Source of the DNA: Adineta ricciae | Lineage: Eukaryota > Rotifera > Eurotatoria > Adinetida > Adinetidae | Direction of reading: 5' to 3' | Length of the DNA stretch: 64,000 nucleotides | NCBI GenBank assembly: GCA_905250025.1 | Contig: CAJNOJ010000129.1 | Span: 62,001-126,000 of the forward strand | In this document: positions 36,015 to 48,749 of the stretch, in pieces | Layout: every line of letters begins with the position of its first letter | How positions within the stretch are numbered: position 1 is the first letter of the stretch | Made by a program: the position numbers and the translations under genes | The notes under the pieces: model-generated | Seen by the model: only the letters and a program-made list of their open reading frames with translations | What the model was told of the DNA's origin: nothing | Database searches by the model: none

Positions 36015-39000
36015 GTGGGAAACAAAGTTGATTGATAAGAAAATGATCTATTCTATTTCTCTCGTTTTCTTTTTTTTTCTTCTTTTTTTTTTTCTTTCAG
36101 AAAAGAGAAAAAACAAAATATTTGTATGTCATTTGCTTCATAACAAACATTCTGTCTTCATTGATGTGCTATACTGACGAACAAATTATTCTAATCTATC
36201 CGAAGAGAAAAGAAACATGATTTTCATTGGTGAGGACATAATTAGTATAAGTAAAACTCCTCATTGGTCGGAGAATAGCAAAAGATACGAATGCGAATAC
36301 CAATGAGATAGATGCAAAGGTCAATTATCACGTATTCATTTCGTTTAATGTTAATTATCAGTAATGATCTACTTGTACGGTCGAATGGTTTTTACGTCAT
36401 TGATTTTTCTCTTCTACTACTTTATCGTATCTTTTGATTCATCGAATGTCTAATGAAATATGTCAGTTGATAAGTGTATATCGCCAGTGTCGATTGGCTC
36501 GTTCTCGTATGAGAAGAGAGAAGGAGAAAAAAATCTTTTGTATGAAATGTTTCTGTCAATTTTTGATTACTAATTGATTGAGAGAGTATGATTTGTATAA
36601 TATCGTACGACAATAGAATATTTTGATCTAAATGTACAGATAACGGATGTCTATTTAATGGTCCTAAGAGAAATGTTCTCAACTTTTTTCCCAGTGAATT
36701 TATAATTTCAAAATGCTTGCTTTTGAATATTTGAGTTTCAAAATAGAATTTCATAGTTGTGGCTTGTAGTTTGTTTTGCTCACTTATTTCTTTCGAATGT
36801 CAAAATCCAAATAATTACGATTGCTTCTTACTGTCAACTTTGTCGTAAACAAAATGAACACTCGATGTCAGTTATTCAAGTACACTTTTATATCGGTGTA
36901 TTTCGCACATATTTTAAATGCTACATGAGGTGTGGATCAATCATTATCCGTTTTTCTTTAAGAGAAGGCAAGCACGTCTGTCTTCAAGTTTTGACGTATG
37001 TCATTCTTTGTTGAAATTCATTGCTTAATTCGATTTGGCCTATACAATGAGATTGAGAATATGTGTTCCCGACGTCATACAAAACGATTAGACCTGCTGC
37101 TATTATCTATACGGACGCAGGTGTAAATGGTGTCATCACCGGCGCTGATTTCTTGCTGTGTTTCTTCCGATGATGATGACTAGCATGCAATGGAATCTAT
37201 CTCAAATCGCTTTCTCATATTCAATTTCATTAACGGTGTTGATGCATTCCCGCACAGCAAAAGACGTCAAGCTGAGATAGATGTCTATCAGAGTTTTCTT
37301 CAAAATGTTACGTTTGATTTCTAATGAATAAAAAGACGTATATTTCATTCGTTTTGAATTGTGATTACTGAAAATTTAGAGCGCTAGTCGTATATATCGA
37401 CGAGTTAACAAGATGCAAAGAATAGTTTAATGTTCTGCTTTCGCGTCTGTACTAAGTTTATCATTCACCAACAACGAAATAGATCAATCGAACGTACATA
37501 CATTCATTAGCTTATTAGATTCTTTAAAATAGTTCCACTAGTGAACTCATATTCATAACAGAATTCTGATATCTCGTTTGAATAAGCATCATCAATAGAC
37601 CAATGGAGCAGCCAAACAGGCCAGACATTCTGAGCTGTACTATTATCTCACTACTTGTACGCGATCTAGGAAAGTTCCTGAAAGGAAGTTACGACACAAA
37701 ATCGTCATGTTTTTATCGTTTTGATTTGTCTTCCGATTGATCGTCGATTTATAACTGACTCCTTGTATCAATGATATTTTAACCTATTTACTTGACACTC
37801 TCAAAAAGTGAAGATGTATCGTTTTAATGAATGTCTTTGCTTATTTCGAAACTGTTTGAATATGTAAGTTTGATGGACACATCCCAAATGGCATTTGAGA
37901 TAACATTGATAGTACTTTGATGCATTTGAACGGTTACCAACTGTCAAATAGCTTTCGAGCTAAAGCTCGATCAACTAGAGATAATTGATCATGTTGAATC
38001 CAAGAATCATAGTACCCACGACCAATACTTTTCCAAAGATCTGTTTTGTTAAAAATCAGGATTTCTGAAAACCAACAATCCTCTCTCTCTCAATCTTCTT
38101 TTGTCATCACGAAAAAACCATCTAAGATGGTATCTCTTATCTGAGATGATACTTTGCTCAAAGACATAGTTCATAGAATGAGTTAAACTAAAAAGCGATT
38201 CTTCCACATCCTGTGTTTCTGTTGAGATAATGTAATTTTGAGATATGAAAAATCTCATCCTTGCGATAATCCTCAGAGATATTGGAAAAAAACTTCTTTT
38301 CACATTTAGATTTAAAGCTTTATTCGGATGAATCTCTCAATGAAAGTTGTTTATTGTGAAAATTTCCGACATGTTGCACGACAAGGGTGAACTGTTCCCC
38401 ATATCTTAAAATAATATTATCTCAACAAAAATAGAGCATGGGAAAAAATCATTCATGGAGTTCTCACTTGTTCTACGAGCAACATCTGTGAGCAGAATAT
38501 CAGCTCAAACAGAAGATGTCACATTGACCGGTTCCTTCGAACAGCTTTGCAAAGCTCAAAGAGTCGTGCCCAGTAACATAAGAACTATCGCAATGGATCT
38601 TTTCGTCATATCAGTACGTTCATGTTCATTCCATTCTATCTTCAAAGAACTTTCTTCTTATACGAGTAGAAAGACACGGCATACAAGTGCCATAGCACTC
38701 TATCACATTACCAAAGCTCTTATACAAAGACATGTTATAAAAATACAATTATTCATATCAAAAGAAATGATCACATGTTAGAGATCCCACTGTCTTGCCT
38801 CATCGCTCGTTCCTTTACATCGATGTACCCAAATCTCGCGAAATCATAGCACAAACGTATTGTATGCTCGCATGTTTGGTAAATCGTTGAGCTTTTTCTT
38901 TTTACGGGTACTGAAACTTTGTGATAAGTTCACAAGTACATTTTAGATTATACGTGTTCAAGTATGAAACAACACTCAAAGGAATTCCTATTTAAAACCT

Positions 39001-39138
39001 TGCTATCTTCAGCGTCTCGAACTGTATGTCAACATTTTTTGTTTTACTTTATAACATTTATTGAAAATAGAAATCGAACTGATATAAATTTCACTAATTG
39101 CAACATTGCACAACATATATTTCACAACGATAGACTCT
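36015..39138. other. Intergenic region, no supported gene
   Basis: About 3.1 kb between the FoxQ2-like start and the Rab28 stop. Frames at 36422-36754 (-), 36757-37014 (+), 38049-38303 (-), 38455-38781 (+) and 38964-39230 (+) lack domains and splice support. A small perfect inverted repeat (TCGAGCT-AA-AGCTCGA) lies near 37952-37970. Likely includes FoxQ2 regulatory sequence (inference). Confidence 0.55.
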
Positions 39139-40168
39139 TCACTGTAAGCTACAAATTGAAGTACGTGTGTGAGTTGATTGTGGAGGAGTTGTTTTCAGTG
39201 GAGCGGTATTGTGAGACTCTTGCCGTATAATTGGTGCTTTAATGATACGCGTCGCATCCTGATCATTCTTCGGTAATACAACATGCATTAAATTCGCTGT
39301 TACTTGACGAAACAAGTTCTCCACTGATTCACCTGTTTTAGCCGAAACAAAATATGATAATATATCTTTTTCTTTAACAAATTGATGATGTTTTTCAAGT
39401 TTCACCGCGCGTAGATGTTCCAAATCACCTAAAAATGTGTTAACATTAAATTTCTTCAGGTCGAGTAATAATTTCGCAATCGAATGACTATTTCATATCG
39501 ACCTATTTCTTTTTTGAGAATTATGCTAATCTCCTGTAATCACAAGAAAACAACGTTTTCATTCACTTCTCGTGACTATAAACACTCTAGAGAATAGTAT
39601 TGCAAAAATTCTACTTACTTTTATTACCAACTAGCGCAAATAATGGTTTTCGACCGGCACAATATTTTATTATAGTGTGATACCAATCCTCAAGATTTTC
39701 AAAACTTTGCAAGTTTGTTATATCATAAACGAGTAAGACAATCTAAAAAAAACAAAGAAAAACATTCTAGATGTGTTTCAATGCTATATATTCATATTTT
39801 ACATCTACTCCGAATATGTATTTGTCTAACATTGCACCACCTAATGTTTGTCCGCCAACATCATTGACTGCTAATGTTACATTGTATGTACCTGTGAAGT
39901 GAGATGAGAATCGATTAATTTATCCGTAGAGTTGAAATTACGTGTGAGATTGATCCGTTTTAGATAGTAATCAATGCCTAACGTTTGATTATAATCGCGA
40001 TTGAATGCATCTTTTGAAAAGCGTTCCGAGATTGAAGTCTAGATTTGTTAGAAGAAAAACATGGATGAAAGCGTCTTCTAGAAATGAATTTACTTTTCCG
40101 GAACTTCCATCGCCCACAAGCACGATTTTGACTTGTTTTTCGTATGTTTCACCTTCAGAATCGGACAT
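39139..40168 (-). CDS. RAB28: Rab28 small GTPase
   Basis: Divergent Rab linked to cilia and BBSome/IFT traffic. Five exons: 40094-40168, 39942-40038, 39803-39891, 39619-39742, 39139-39428; 224 residues (human RAB28 about 221). It starts MSDSEGE as in human MSDSEEE. G1 is GDGSSGKTS; G3 is [11 protein letters not shown], where the usual Trp-Asp-Ile reads Asn-Asp-Val; the [11 protein letters not shown] and [16 protein letters not shown] segments are family-specific; G4 is NKSD, G5 SAKTG. The C-terminus TSICSLQ gives a CAAX-type prenylation box (CSLQ), as in human (CAVQ), not a double-Cys Rab end. A T-rich acceptor-like site is about 34 nt upstream of the ATG. Confidence 0.95.
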
Positions 40169-43100
40169 TGTAAATGTAAATAGATGTGAATAGCTACAGG
40201 ATTTGTTTCACAGATGTTTGATTGAGCATGTAAAATCAAAACTTATTATAGACATAAGTAGACTATCACCTTGACAGCAACCTCAATTACTAAAAAAGCG
40301 ACATCTTCCCATACTTCAACATATTGCATACAGTGGGAACAACTCAGTGCAGATTTTGATTAAAAGAAATTTTTAATTTCTATTATTGAACATAATATGT
40401 AGATTGGTTTTGACTTCTCATCCTCTTGAAAGGAGCTCGCGATCGAAAATTTAGCGTCTATTTGATTTCCATCACATTTTTTAATGCACATTTACCTTGA
40501 CTAGTTCCGTTCTTTAATTACTATCCTTCATTTTTTATTCATCTTCTTTTTTTCTTCTTCTTCTTGATTGTTGTTTCCTCTTATCGATCATTTTCTCAAT
40601 ATATAGTGATATAGTTTTTATTAACTCGTCATATGATTTTTCGCAATCCACTGTAACATCTCATATCTCTCGACTTTCTTTTGATTCACTCCCGTATTCT
40701 ATCATAAGTATGTGTAGCTTCTTGAATCGACTTTCTCTTCACATCACTTTCTTTTTACAGCCGTAACAAATGAGTTCGGAGAATACAAATTAAGATCAAG
40801 GATTTGTACGCGAAACAATTTTGTTGCAGAGAGAGAGAATTAAGATTACATACATATGTAAGAAGCACACATGTCTAACAAGAGAATTGAATCTTCTCCG
40901 AAGAGGATTTGACTTTTATTTTGATGTATTCATAAATTTTCTTGATTAAAAAGAATGAGGATGAAAAAAGACCGACTTACTCTTGCTCCCGATTCTCACG
41001 AGACATTAGATGTTCTCTCACGCTGTCAAGTATATGTGATATTAATTCTTGTTTACAAATATCTCAATTTAAATAATCCATTGGAAAATTGCACACGTCC
41101 TTGTAATCGATACAAATGAAATGTTCTTATCTCGAATGTGATAACGATGATGTCGTCTTGATTAATGAGTGATACTAACTGACGTGCTTTGATAACCAAA
41201 TGAATACAGATCAATTTTTACTCAGCGACTTTTCATAGTTGAGCATTGAGAAGTGTTGATGTTTATTTAATTTTTTCAGATATTCGTGTCACGTATAGGA
41301 GCAATATCAACTGTGATATTCCAATGCACATAGATTCTCTATTCTACGCCATCACAGACCGAATAACAACAAATCAATTATGTTTATTCTTTATATATTT
41401 TTCAAAAATCATCTTATTTGCTTTGTGTCGTATTGGAATGTCGTTTTATGTTTCCTGTACGCTAACAACTAGTTTATGAAAAGACAACAAAGAAAGAGAG
41501 AAAAGGCGAAAAAGACTGATCATGACGACAGATAGAAAGAATAAGAAAACAGATCAATGAGCGATATTGTGTGACAGAACATTACATCGACAAAGTTATC
41601 TATAATTACTGTAGTACGTGCACTGAAAAGAAAACAACATGTGTATAAGAATAAACTAGAAAGTCAATTCACTTCGTTATCTGATTATTAAACTATCCAT
41701 CTGTCTTTGATCCCCTACCGTTCGATTCTCAGTCTAAATGAGACAGATAATTATAAGAAAACTGCGATGGTAGACACTATCTCTGTATGTGTGTATGTTT
41801 AAGTTTTCTTTTTTGTTCCGGGCGAACCGAACGAGCAAATAAACAAACATGTCGTTTGCTTATTAATGAAGAAGAATTTGACAATTTATTGGAATTATTC
41901 ATAATATTATTCGTTTAGACAACTGAAAAAGCCGTTGCGTATATCATGGATAGATTCGGTGATTTTCTTTGAATTAACAAAGAAAACATTACGAACCTTG
42001 AGCACAGATAACATTTCTATGGGAGAATCTTTTCGCATCCAAACTTTTAGTTAAGAGAGCAACGCGTAGAGGAAGACGTAAGAAGAGAACAATTCGATCT
42101 GTATACAAACAAGATTAGCGGGAGGAACCGACCGTCTATTTTTTTGTACTGGCATCTGCGTATAAAAACAGCTAGACCACGGATAGGATTTTTTTATGAT
42201 GTTATTAGACGATCACGGACTATTCACTTCATAATGGGAAAAGATCTGCTTTTAGCTATATTAATTCTTCGAACAAAGAATATAGATGTTAGCCATTTCT
42301 ATCCGTCTATAACGAACTATCCGAGTTTTAGAAAAGAAAAGAAGACGAACTGAAAACAATCTTCTTTTACCCTCGTGAGAGTATGTATAGAAGTTCAAAA
42401 TATTAATATTCTGAAAAGATGCATTCCTATCTGCTTACTAAGTTAGATCCTTCCTTTGTTACGGAATCTATTCAGCAGGGATTTCAGTTCAACAGACTTG
42501 GTTATTTAATCAAAGTCTTAGTCTATGAAAATATTATTAAATTCATGTATACACTCTCTAATGATAATATCCAGTCTATTTTATTGTTCATAGTTGAATT
42601 AGATTTAATCCAAATTTCGCCATTATACTCACGAATATGTCGCGAACTACTTTGAATAAACGCACAGGATCTGTTCGATCCAATAATGTAAGTAGAAACA
42701 TGAAATAATCATAATGCGCACGCACACACACACTCATTTGTCATCAGTTGAATTTACATTTTTTTCAAATCATTCTGTTTTATACATGTATATAATGTTT
42801 CTGTCGATTATTTAGATTACATATAAACATGACAAAGTCTTCTAATGCATTAGTTGCTCTAATTTCTCCAACAAACTGGTAATCCTATCGACGAAAGCAA
42901 ACAATCAGTAAGTTTCACTTTTGCGATGTCGTTTTACAGTAAATAAATATTATTTTATTATAATCAAAGATAAACTATAGTTAATCAATTGGCGTATCGA
43001 AGAAAAAACGTGTTCTTTTTTTGCGCTAGAATGCATTCATATTCAAGATAGTAATTATGTTTCTTTGTGGGGTATAATAATCATCGTCAGTTGACAGACT

Positions 43101-45124
43101 AATATGTATCATACTGGGATAATCTATGAGAAGTTTGTGAATAGGAGTGTTTTCATTAATTTCCGTGGAGTTTGTCGGAGGTAAGTTTTTTTTTTTGAAA
43201 AAAAGTCAAAGAAAAGAAAAAAAAAGTCTATTTGACGAGTTCATATTTCTATTTAATACTCGTAATGAATTCTTTTTCTTTTAACAGAATGATTTTGAGA
43301 GAAAAATAGAACGAAGAACAAAAGAATCCTTGTTAACGGAATGGCGGATAGTATTCATATTCATTTGCTTGCGACTATATTTGTTGTTCGTTTGGAAATC
43401 GTTAGGTAAAGTAGACGAAACAGCTAGATCTTGTCTTCAGGTTGATTTCATACGCACAACAATGATTTCATCTGAAGTGAACTGGTGAGGAAGAAAAGAA
43501 TAAAAAAAGATTCCTATTCATCATTGGTGCATAGATAAGTGCGACTGAACAAATTGTAACTCCTATTGACATCGTGTAAACAACGGCTAATACTCTGTCG
43601 ACATAAATCTTATGCCCTTAGATGAGAGAAAGAGAAGAAAACATGTTGAACTTATGAAACAAAAGCTATGTTATTATCATAGATCTTCACTTCACTTAGC
43701 TCGTGCGATTAGAAACTAATTTCTTCTTTGTCGCAATTTACTGCTGTCTGTTTCCTATATCGCTTTTGTATGTTCGTCTACTCGAGAATATATATGACCC
43801 GTTAAATAAGAAACATTGCCTGATTACTCAGTCTGTTTTAGTATAAGCGATTTAGGTTGCATTTCTTGATTGAGTCAAACGGCAAAAGTAAAGGGATGTA
43901 TTGACATCGATTTGCGCTACATTTAATGTAGACAAACCCTTAGGTGATAGTATGTGCTTAAATGAATGATACGAAATATTAAATGACACGTTCTCGGATA
44001 GAAGTATTCCTTTCACCCCATTCCCAATGACACTTATCAAATAAATAGATTTTGGAAAAGGCCAATACCGGTGCTGGTTCGTCAGCAGGAAAATAGGGCA
44101 AGAATTCAGAGTTTTTCTCTTTTAAATAATTTCTTTCCTTTCCTTTGTTTTTTGACACTGGTCTTGCCAGAGTTACATTGGAAATAAACATATATATAAA
44201 ACTCGAGAACTAAAATCAATTAAAATGTAAAGTATGTTTTTCCTATTTCACATTCTTTGTAAATATCCGCTCGCGTTCTTTTTTTTTATTAAGTAAACTC
44301 AGTGTCTCACGAAGATTTTCATGTCAAGATGAATACATATGGGAAAAAAAGGAGAATCCTTCTTTTTCAATCTATTGAGTTAGAACAGCAAACGAGACGA
44401 AAGATCGACTAGATTAGCTAAGCAACTTTATTCAATTCCCCAATGCACACATGTTCAACAAATCTCATCGACTTCAAAACCGAACGACGAGCTACAAGCC
44501 GTGCATGATAGAGAGAAGAAAAGATTGTTATTTATTTGAATGACATTTATCAAGATGGAATGCTTTGTTTCTGTAAAGCTTCTTGTTCGTTATTGGTTAT
44601 TCTTGTTGTCTTGATCGATAGAATGAATCGATGATGTGAAATTGAAGAACAGATGGGAGAAACAAAAGAGAGATATGTCAAGGACTTGACCGAGATCATG
44701 CGAACAGTGCAAAAAACTTCAAGGAGTTCAACAGAAATACGGAAATGAAAGATCTTTCGTCATGAACTCGCGCTTAACCAGTCGACAATCGTCGGCTCAC
44801 CAGTCTGCAGAAACGAAAGTCAGGGACTCCTCACCCCGTTTTCCTTTTGTGGAAATAGTCTAATTCGCCATTGAAAGATGTACGTTCGAGAACGAGAATG
44901 AGAAAATCTTCTTTTCCCTACTAGTCAGAACGATATATCTGATGCAAACAGGTCATTAGATATTCATCGTTGCGAACGAAATCTACATTTCTTGGATCGA
45001 TAACAGTCAGACACCTAGAAAATCAAAAGCTACTTGTTGCATGAAATGTGCGAGAGAAATTTGTTTCAACAACGTACTGGAAAATCTAGAAGACATTTTT
45101 AACAATAGTTAACAAAGAAAAAAA
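40169..45124. other. Long intergenic region upstream of Rab28 and the amine receptor
   Basis: About 5 kb, the largest gene-free gap here, between divergent genes. Short frames (41246-41479, 42144-42353, 42419-42655, 43852-44191) show no domain. Contains poly-T/poly-A runs near 43180-43225 and a GA-rich tract near 45150-45190 that falls in the receptor's first intron. It probably holds the receptor's regulatory sequence (inference). Confidence 0.55.
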
Positions 45125-47456
45125 ATGTCGATGACTACCATCATTCAACGTAGGAGAGAAGAGAAAGAAGAAGAAAGAGAAATAGAAAAAAAAAACAAAC
45201 AACATCTTTCTATCTCTTGCTTCTAGTGCATCTGCCAGTGACAATTTCTATTCATCAAAGTGAAGTTGAGAGTCTGTATTTACCAGATTTTGACCCAGCA
45301 AATGAGAATTCGGTCAACGACCTTCTTGTACCATTGAATATTAGTAACATTGACTGGTATTTAATTCCATCAAGTGACTCGAATATGGCAGTTTTATCAT
45401 CTCCATCATTTAATTTATTAACATCCATGAATTCGACAACATTATCATCATCTACTATTCGTCCAATGCCGTTAATCAAAGCACTACCTGTTGCGTTTGT
45501 TCTTTCGAGCATCGTTGTTCTATGTATATGTGGAAACATTCTTGTTATTCTATCTGTCTTCACTTTTCGGCCACTACGGACTGTACAAAACTTTTTTATT
45601 GTTTCACTTGCTTTTTCTGATATGCTTCTTGCGATTATGGTCATGCCATTTCATATTGTTACCCATATACTCAATCGATGGATATTTGGTAACATATTTT
45701 GTCAAGTATTCGTCATGTCAGATGTACTTCTGTGTACATCATCGATATTAAATCTTTGTGCAATTGCAGTAAGAGTCTTGACAAATTATTTTCTGCTCTC
45801 ATTTTGTTCTTTAGCTTGATCGTTATTGGGCCATAAGTGATCCGATTCAATATGCTCGTCAACGAACTATTCGACGTGTTCTTTTCATGATCATGCTTGT
45901 ATGGTTTTTATCAGCAACTATATCTATCCCACCAATCATAGCAAACATTCTTGGTTCAAATGAACTACAGAATTTTAATAATCTACAACAATGTGATCTA
46001 TCAAGAAATACGGCGTATGTTATTTATTCAGCATGCGGATCTTTCTATATTCCGGCACTGATTATGACGATTGTCTATGCTCATGTTTTTATCGAAACAA
46101 AAAAACGATTTCGTGAACGAGCTAATGGTGAGGTTATTCTGTCGCATACAATCTGTTTTAATGAGATTATCTTTTTTTAGCGGCAGCCAAATTAGCCAAC
46201 GCAACGCGTCGAAATAATCCAGATCCGCTAACTCCGAGCAATAAGTCAACAATAAACGACAGTCTCAAATATAATCCTCATCAACATCATCGTCGGCATC
46301 ATCATAAAAAGCCACGTCGAACTGCAGATGCATCGTTCAAATCATTAACATCCAATGGCAGCGGAGGAGAGAATCCGAGCACTGATGATGCTGACGAAAC
46401 GGCAGAGTCAAAAATACTATCCTCACCGACTAATAATCGTCAGGTTTATTCTCAAACAAAGGCTATTCACACACCCGAAGTAATCAAGCGTACGTCGAAT
46501 ACAATCGTTTCAATGAGTAAGTATTGTTATGCATAAATCTGCTTATTTTTATATGATAGTGCAGCGATTCAAGTAGAATAATTTGAAAAGAAGTTGATTA
46601 AAAAGATATCTTATTCAATCGCGTCTCCTGACTGTTAGAAGAAGATATCTGTAGATCTTCGCTCATCTGAATACATTCAAAGACAGCTCCTTTTTTTCAA
46701 GCAGTTCCGTGTTCCTGCGTATAAACATGTTAATAACAATAATGTTCGTTAAAGATGTCATGACATTTTTCTTGTATACTCTTTAAATTGAATCATCTGC
46801 TAATTATCCCATCTCAATTAACCATCTTTCGATAATAACAAAAGAACTAAACAGTTAACTATACTCTCATATGAGAAAACCAGGCATTGACTCTATTCAT
46901 TATATCGATTTGTTGAATTCTTCAAAAACGAGCACATTCTCTTGTAGGTAATTATGAATCAACAGTTCCGTTATATCATCAATGTGTCATTGAAGAAAAC
47001 GAACTTGAAAATGGTTCTCTACGAAAAGAACTTTCAGCTGATCGAACAAGTGGTTTATTGCCTAAACCAGTACGGCCTTCTAAAGATATTGGACGCCGAA
47101 GTCTTTTCAAAGGAAAAAGCTTAGCAGCATTAATGAATGAACGACAAAAGATTTCCTTAACACGCGAACGTCGATTGTCGCGAACACTTGGTATTATCAT
47201 CAGCGTGTTTCTCCTATGTTGGCTGCCATTCTTTGTCGTATATATTCTATCAGCTTTCATCGAAGTGTATTCGTATTTGAAAGAACCGTTGCCAACATTG
47301 ATTCTTTGGCTCGGTTACATGAATAGCGCATGCAATCCATTGATTTATACTGTTTTTAATGTAGAATTTCGAACAGCATTCAAACGGTTACTATGTCCAA
47401 CTTCAGCGAATATTTCATTCAATCGAAATCTATCGACCAAGCAAAGCCGATACTAG
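45125..47456 (+). CDS. Biogenic amine GPCR, octopamine/tyramine-like
   Basis: Class A receptor, 574 residues in five exons: 45125-45149, 45227-45768, 45815-46127, 46181-46516, 46948-47456. The 25-nt first exon is inferred from a phase-matched GTAGGA donor and TTCTAG acceptor; the first ATG otherwise is at 45385. TM1 [10 protein letters not shown]2 [18 protein letters not shown]3 with the amine-binding Asp ([13 protein letters not shown]), then [18 protein letters not shown] (DRY plus aminergic ICL2), TM5 [13 protein letters not shown] with serines for catechol/phenol contact, TM6 [15 protein letters not shown]7 NSACNPLIY. The third loop is very long (about 200 residues, His/Lys and Ser-rich), and the tail short, as in Gi- or Gq-coupled amine receptors. 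The N-terminus has Asn-X-Ser/Thr sites. Exact ligand class not decided. Confidence 0.88.
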
Positions 47457-47683
47457 CGTTAATCATTTTTAATATTGAAAATGAAATGGTGTCTTTTCGT
47501 TTGTTTTTTTTTAACAAAACGTGTTTTGATTGTGTGAAAAATCTCACTTTAGAGCAAATTAATAGATATCCATCAATTCAAATGTCTTGAATAACTGCAT
47601 TTCTTTATCTTTCGAAATTCTCTCTGCAAGCGTAGTTGTGAAGATAAGCACACTGTTTTGTCTCGTATTCCAAGCTCGATACT
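47457..47683. other. Short convergent gap
   Basis: About 230 bp of receptor 3' flank; nothing recognised. Confidence 0.6.
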
Positions 47684-47995
47684 TCATTTGCTGATACATA
47701 CAGCTACATCCTCCTGTTGTTTTTTCTTGTCGTTCGACAGTTGTTTGAACGGAAATTTGTTGTGAGTATCGGAAAGTAGTGGTAAATTGCTTCGAGGTCG
47801 ATCCTGATCGAATAGTCTTGCTACAATATTTGACTTTATTGATTGATGAAATTCACTCATACTACGAGCTTTAGTCATATCCCAACGTATATCAAAATCT
47901 TGGGTACATTCGAATGTTTGCGAATACAGTTCATGTATCAAAATGAATCGTTGATTAGACAATTGTCTAGAATAACTATAAATATAACAAGTCAT
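47684..47995 (-). CDS. Possible small orphan protein or terminal exon
   Basis: A 103-codon frame with coding-like composition and a regular stop. It begins at an ATG, but a TTATATTTATAG acceptor-like site at about 47977-47980 could instead make it the last exon of a spliced gene; no upstream exon was found in the 750 bp before it. The predicted product is polar with no signal peptide, TM helix or domain I recognise; a stretch FDIRWDMTKARSMSEF is the most protein-like part. It lies tail to tail with the amine receptor. Treat as hypothetical. Confidence 0.33.
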   Translation of the reverse strand: MTCYIYSYSRQLSNQRFILIHELYSQTFECTQDFDIRWDMTKARSMSEFHQSIKSNIVARLFDQDRPRSNLPLLSDTHNKFPFKQLSNDKKKQQEDVAVCISK

Positions 47996-48749
47996 AAATA
48001 ATTTGCACGAGTTAAAAAGATTCGGTTAAATTGCTTCTATTAAGTTAATTCGATTGTCTAGTTTTTAGAACAATAGTCATATTACTTATGGCAATTGTTA
48101 CTTTTTAGAATAAAACTCAAAATGAGTCTGGAAGAACAAACATAATTTTTCGCTCTATTAAATATTAACATTGCTCCTGTGGGAACTTTGCTGCGCTTTT
48201 TTCACAAGAATTCTCTGACGTCATAACTGTAGAAGCAATAGGATTACTGAACACGACAGGTACATTGACGAAAAACAGTGGCACTCTACTTTTTTGCGAT
48301 TAAACAGATAGTCTGAGTTGTTCTATTTGTACGCTTCAAATTGTGAATAGGTTATACAGTCCATGTCGAGAAGGTTCCCAGAGACAGTACCTTTGTAGAT
48401 ACGATCTTGACAAAGCTCTTTTGCTATTCACAATATCATGCTATTGTGTACAATAGCTTCCATTTCAATTGAATATTCTTTGTGATAATTGCAACAAATC
48501 ATACGCGCACACTTATTAACTTATTCAGGCATCATTATCACATGAAACAGTACGTTCGACAGAATCTATTTATGGAGAACAATGTTTTCAGTCCATTCGA
48601 CTCGGATGTATTTTATTTACACATCGGCGGGTACATGATTTTTTATTTATTGAGAAAACTCGTTCTCTTTCAAATAATCTTTTTTCATATACAGCTGATG
48701 TTAAGTATGACATCTAATTGTTTTTGTCATCATCTGTGACAGTCGAGAT
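47996..48749. other. Intergenic, no supported gene
   Basis: About 750 bp between the orphan frame and the 3' end of the RING-IRG gene. An 85-codon frame at 48482-48739 is AT-rich and without motifs. Confidence 0.6.

Noticed and set aside
38455..38781. 108-codon plus-strand frame as a gene
   Set aside because: No recognisable domain or splice signal; kept only as part of the intergenic description.
45255..45644. 129-codon frame antisense to the amine receptor
   Set aside because: Mirror of a strongly supported receptor exon; no independent features.
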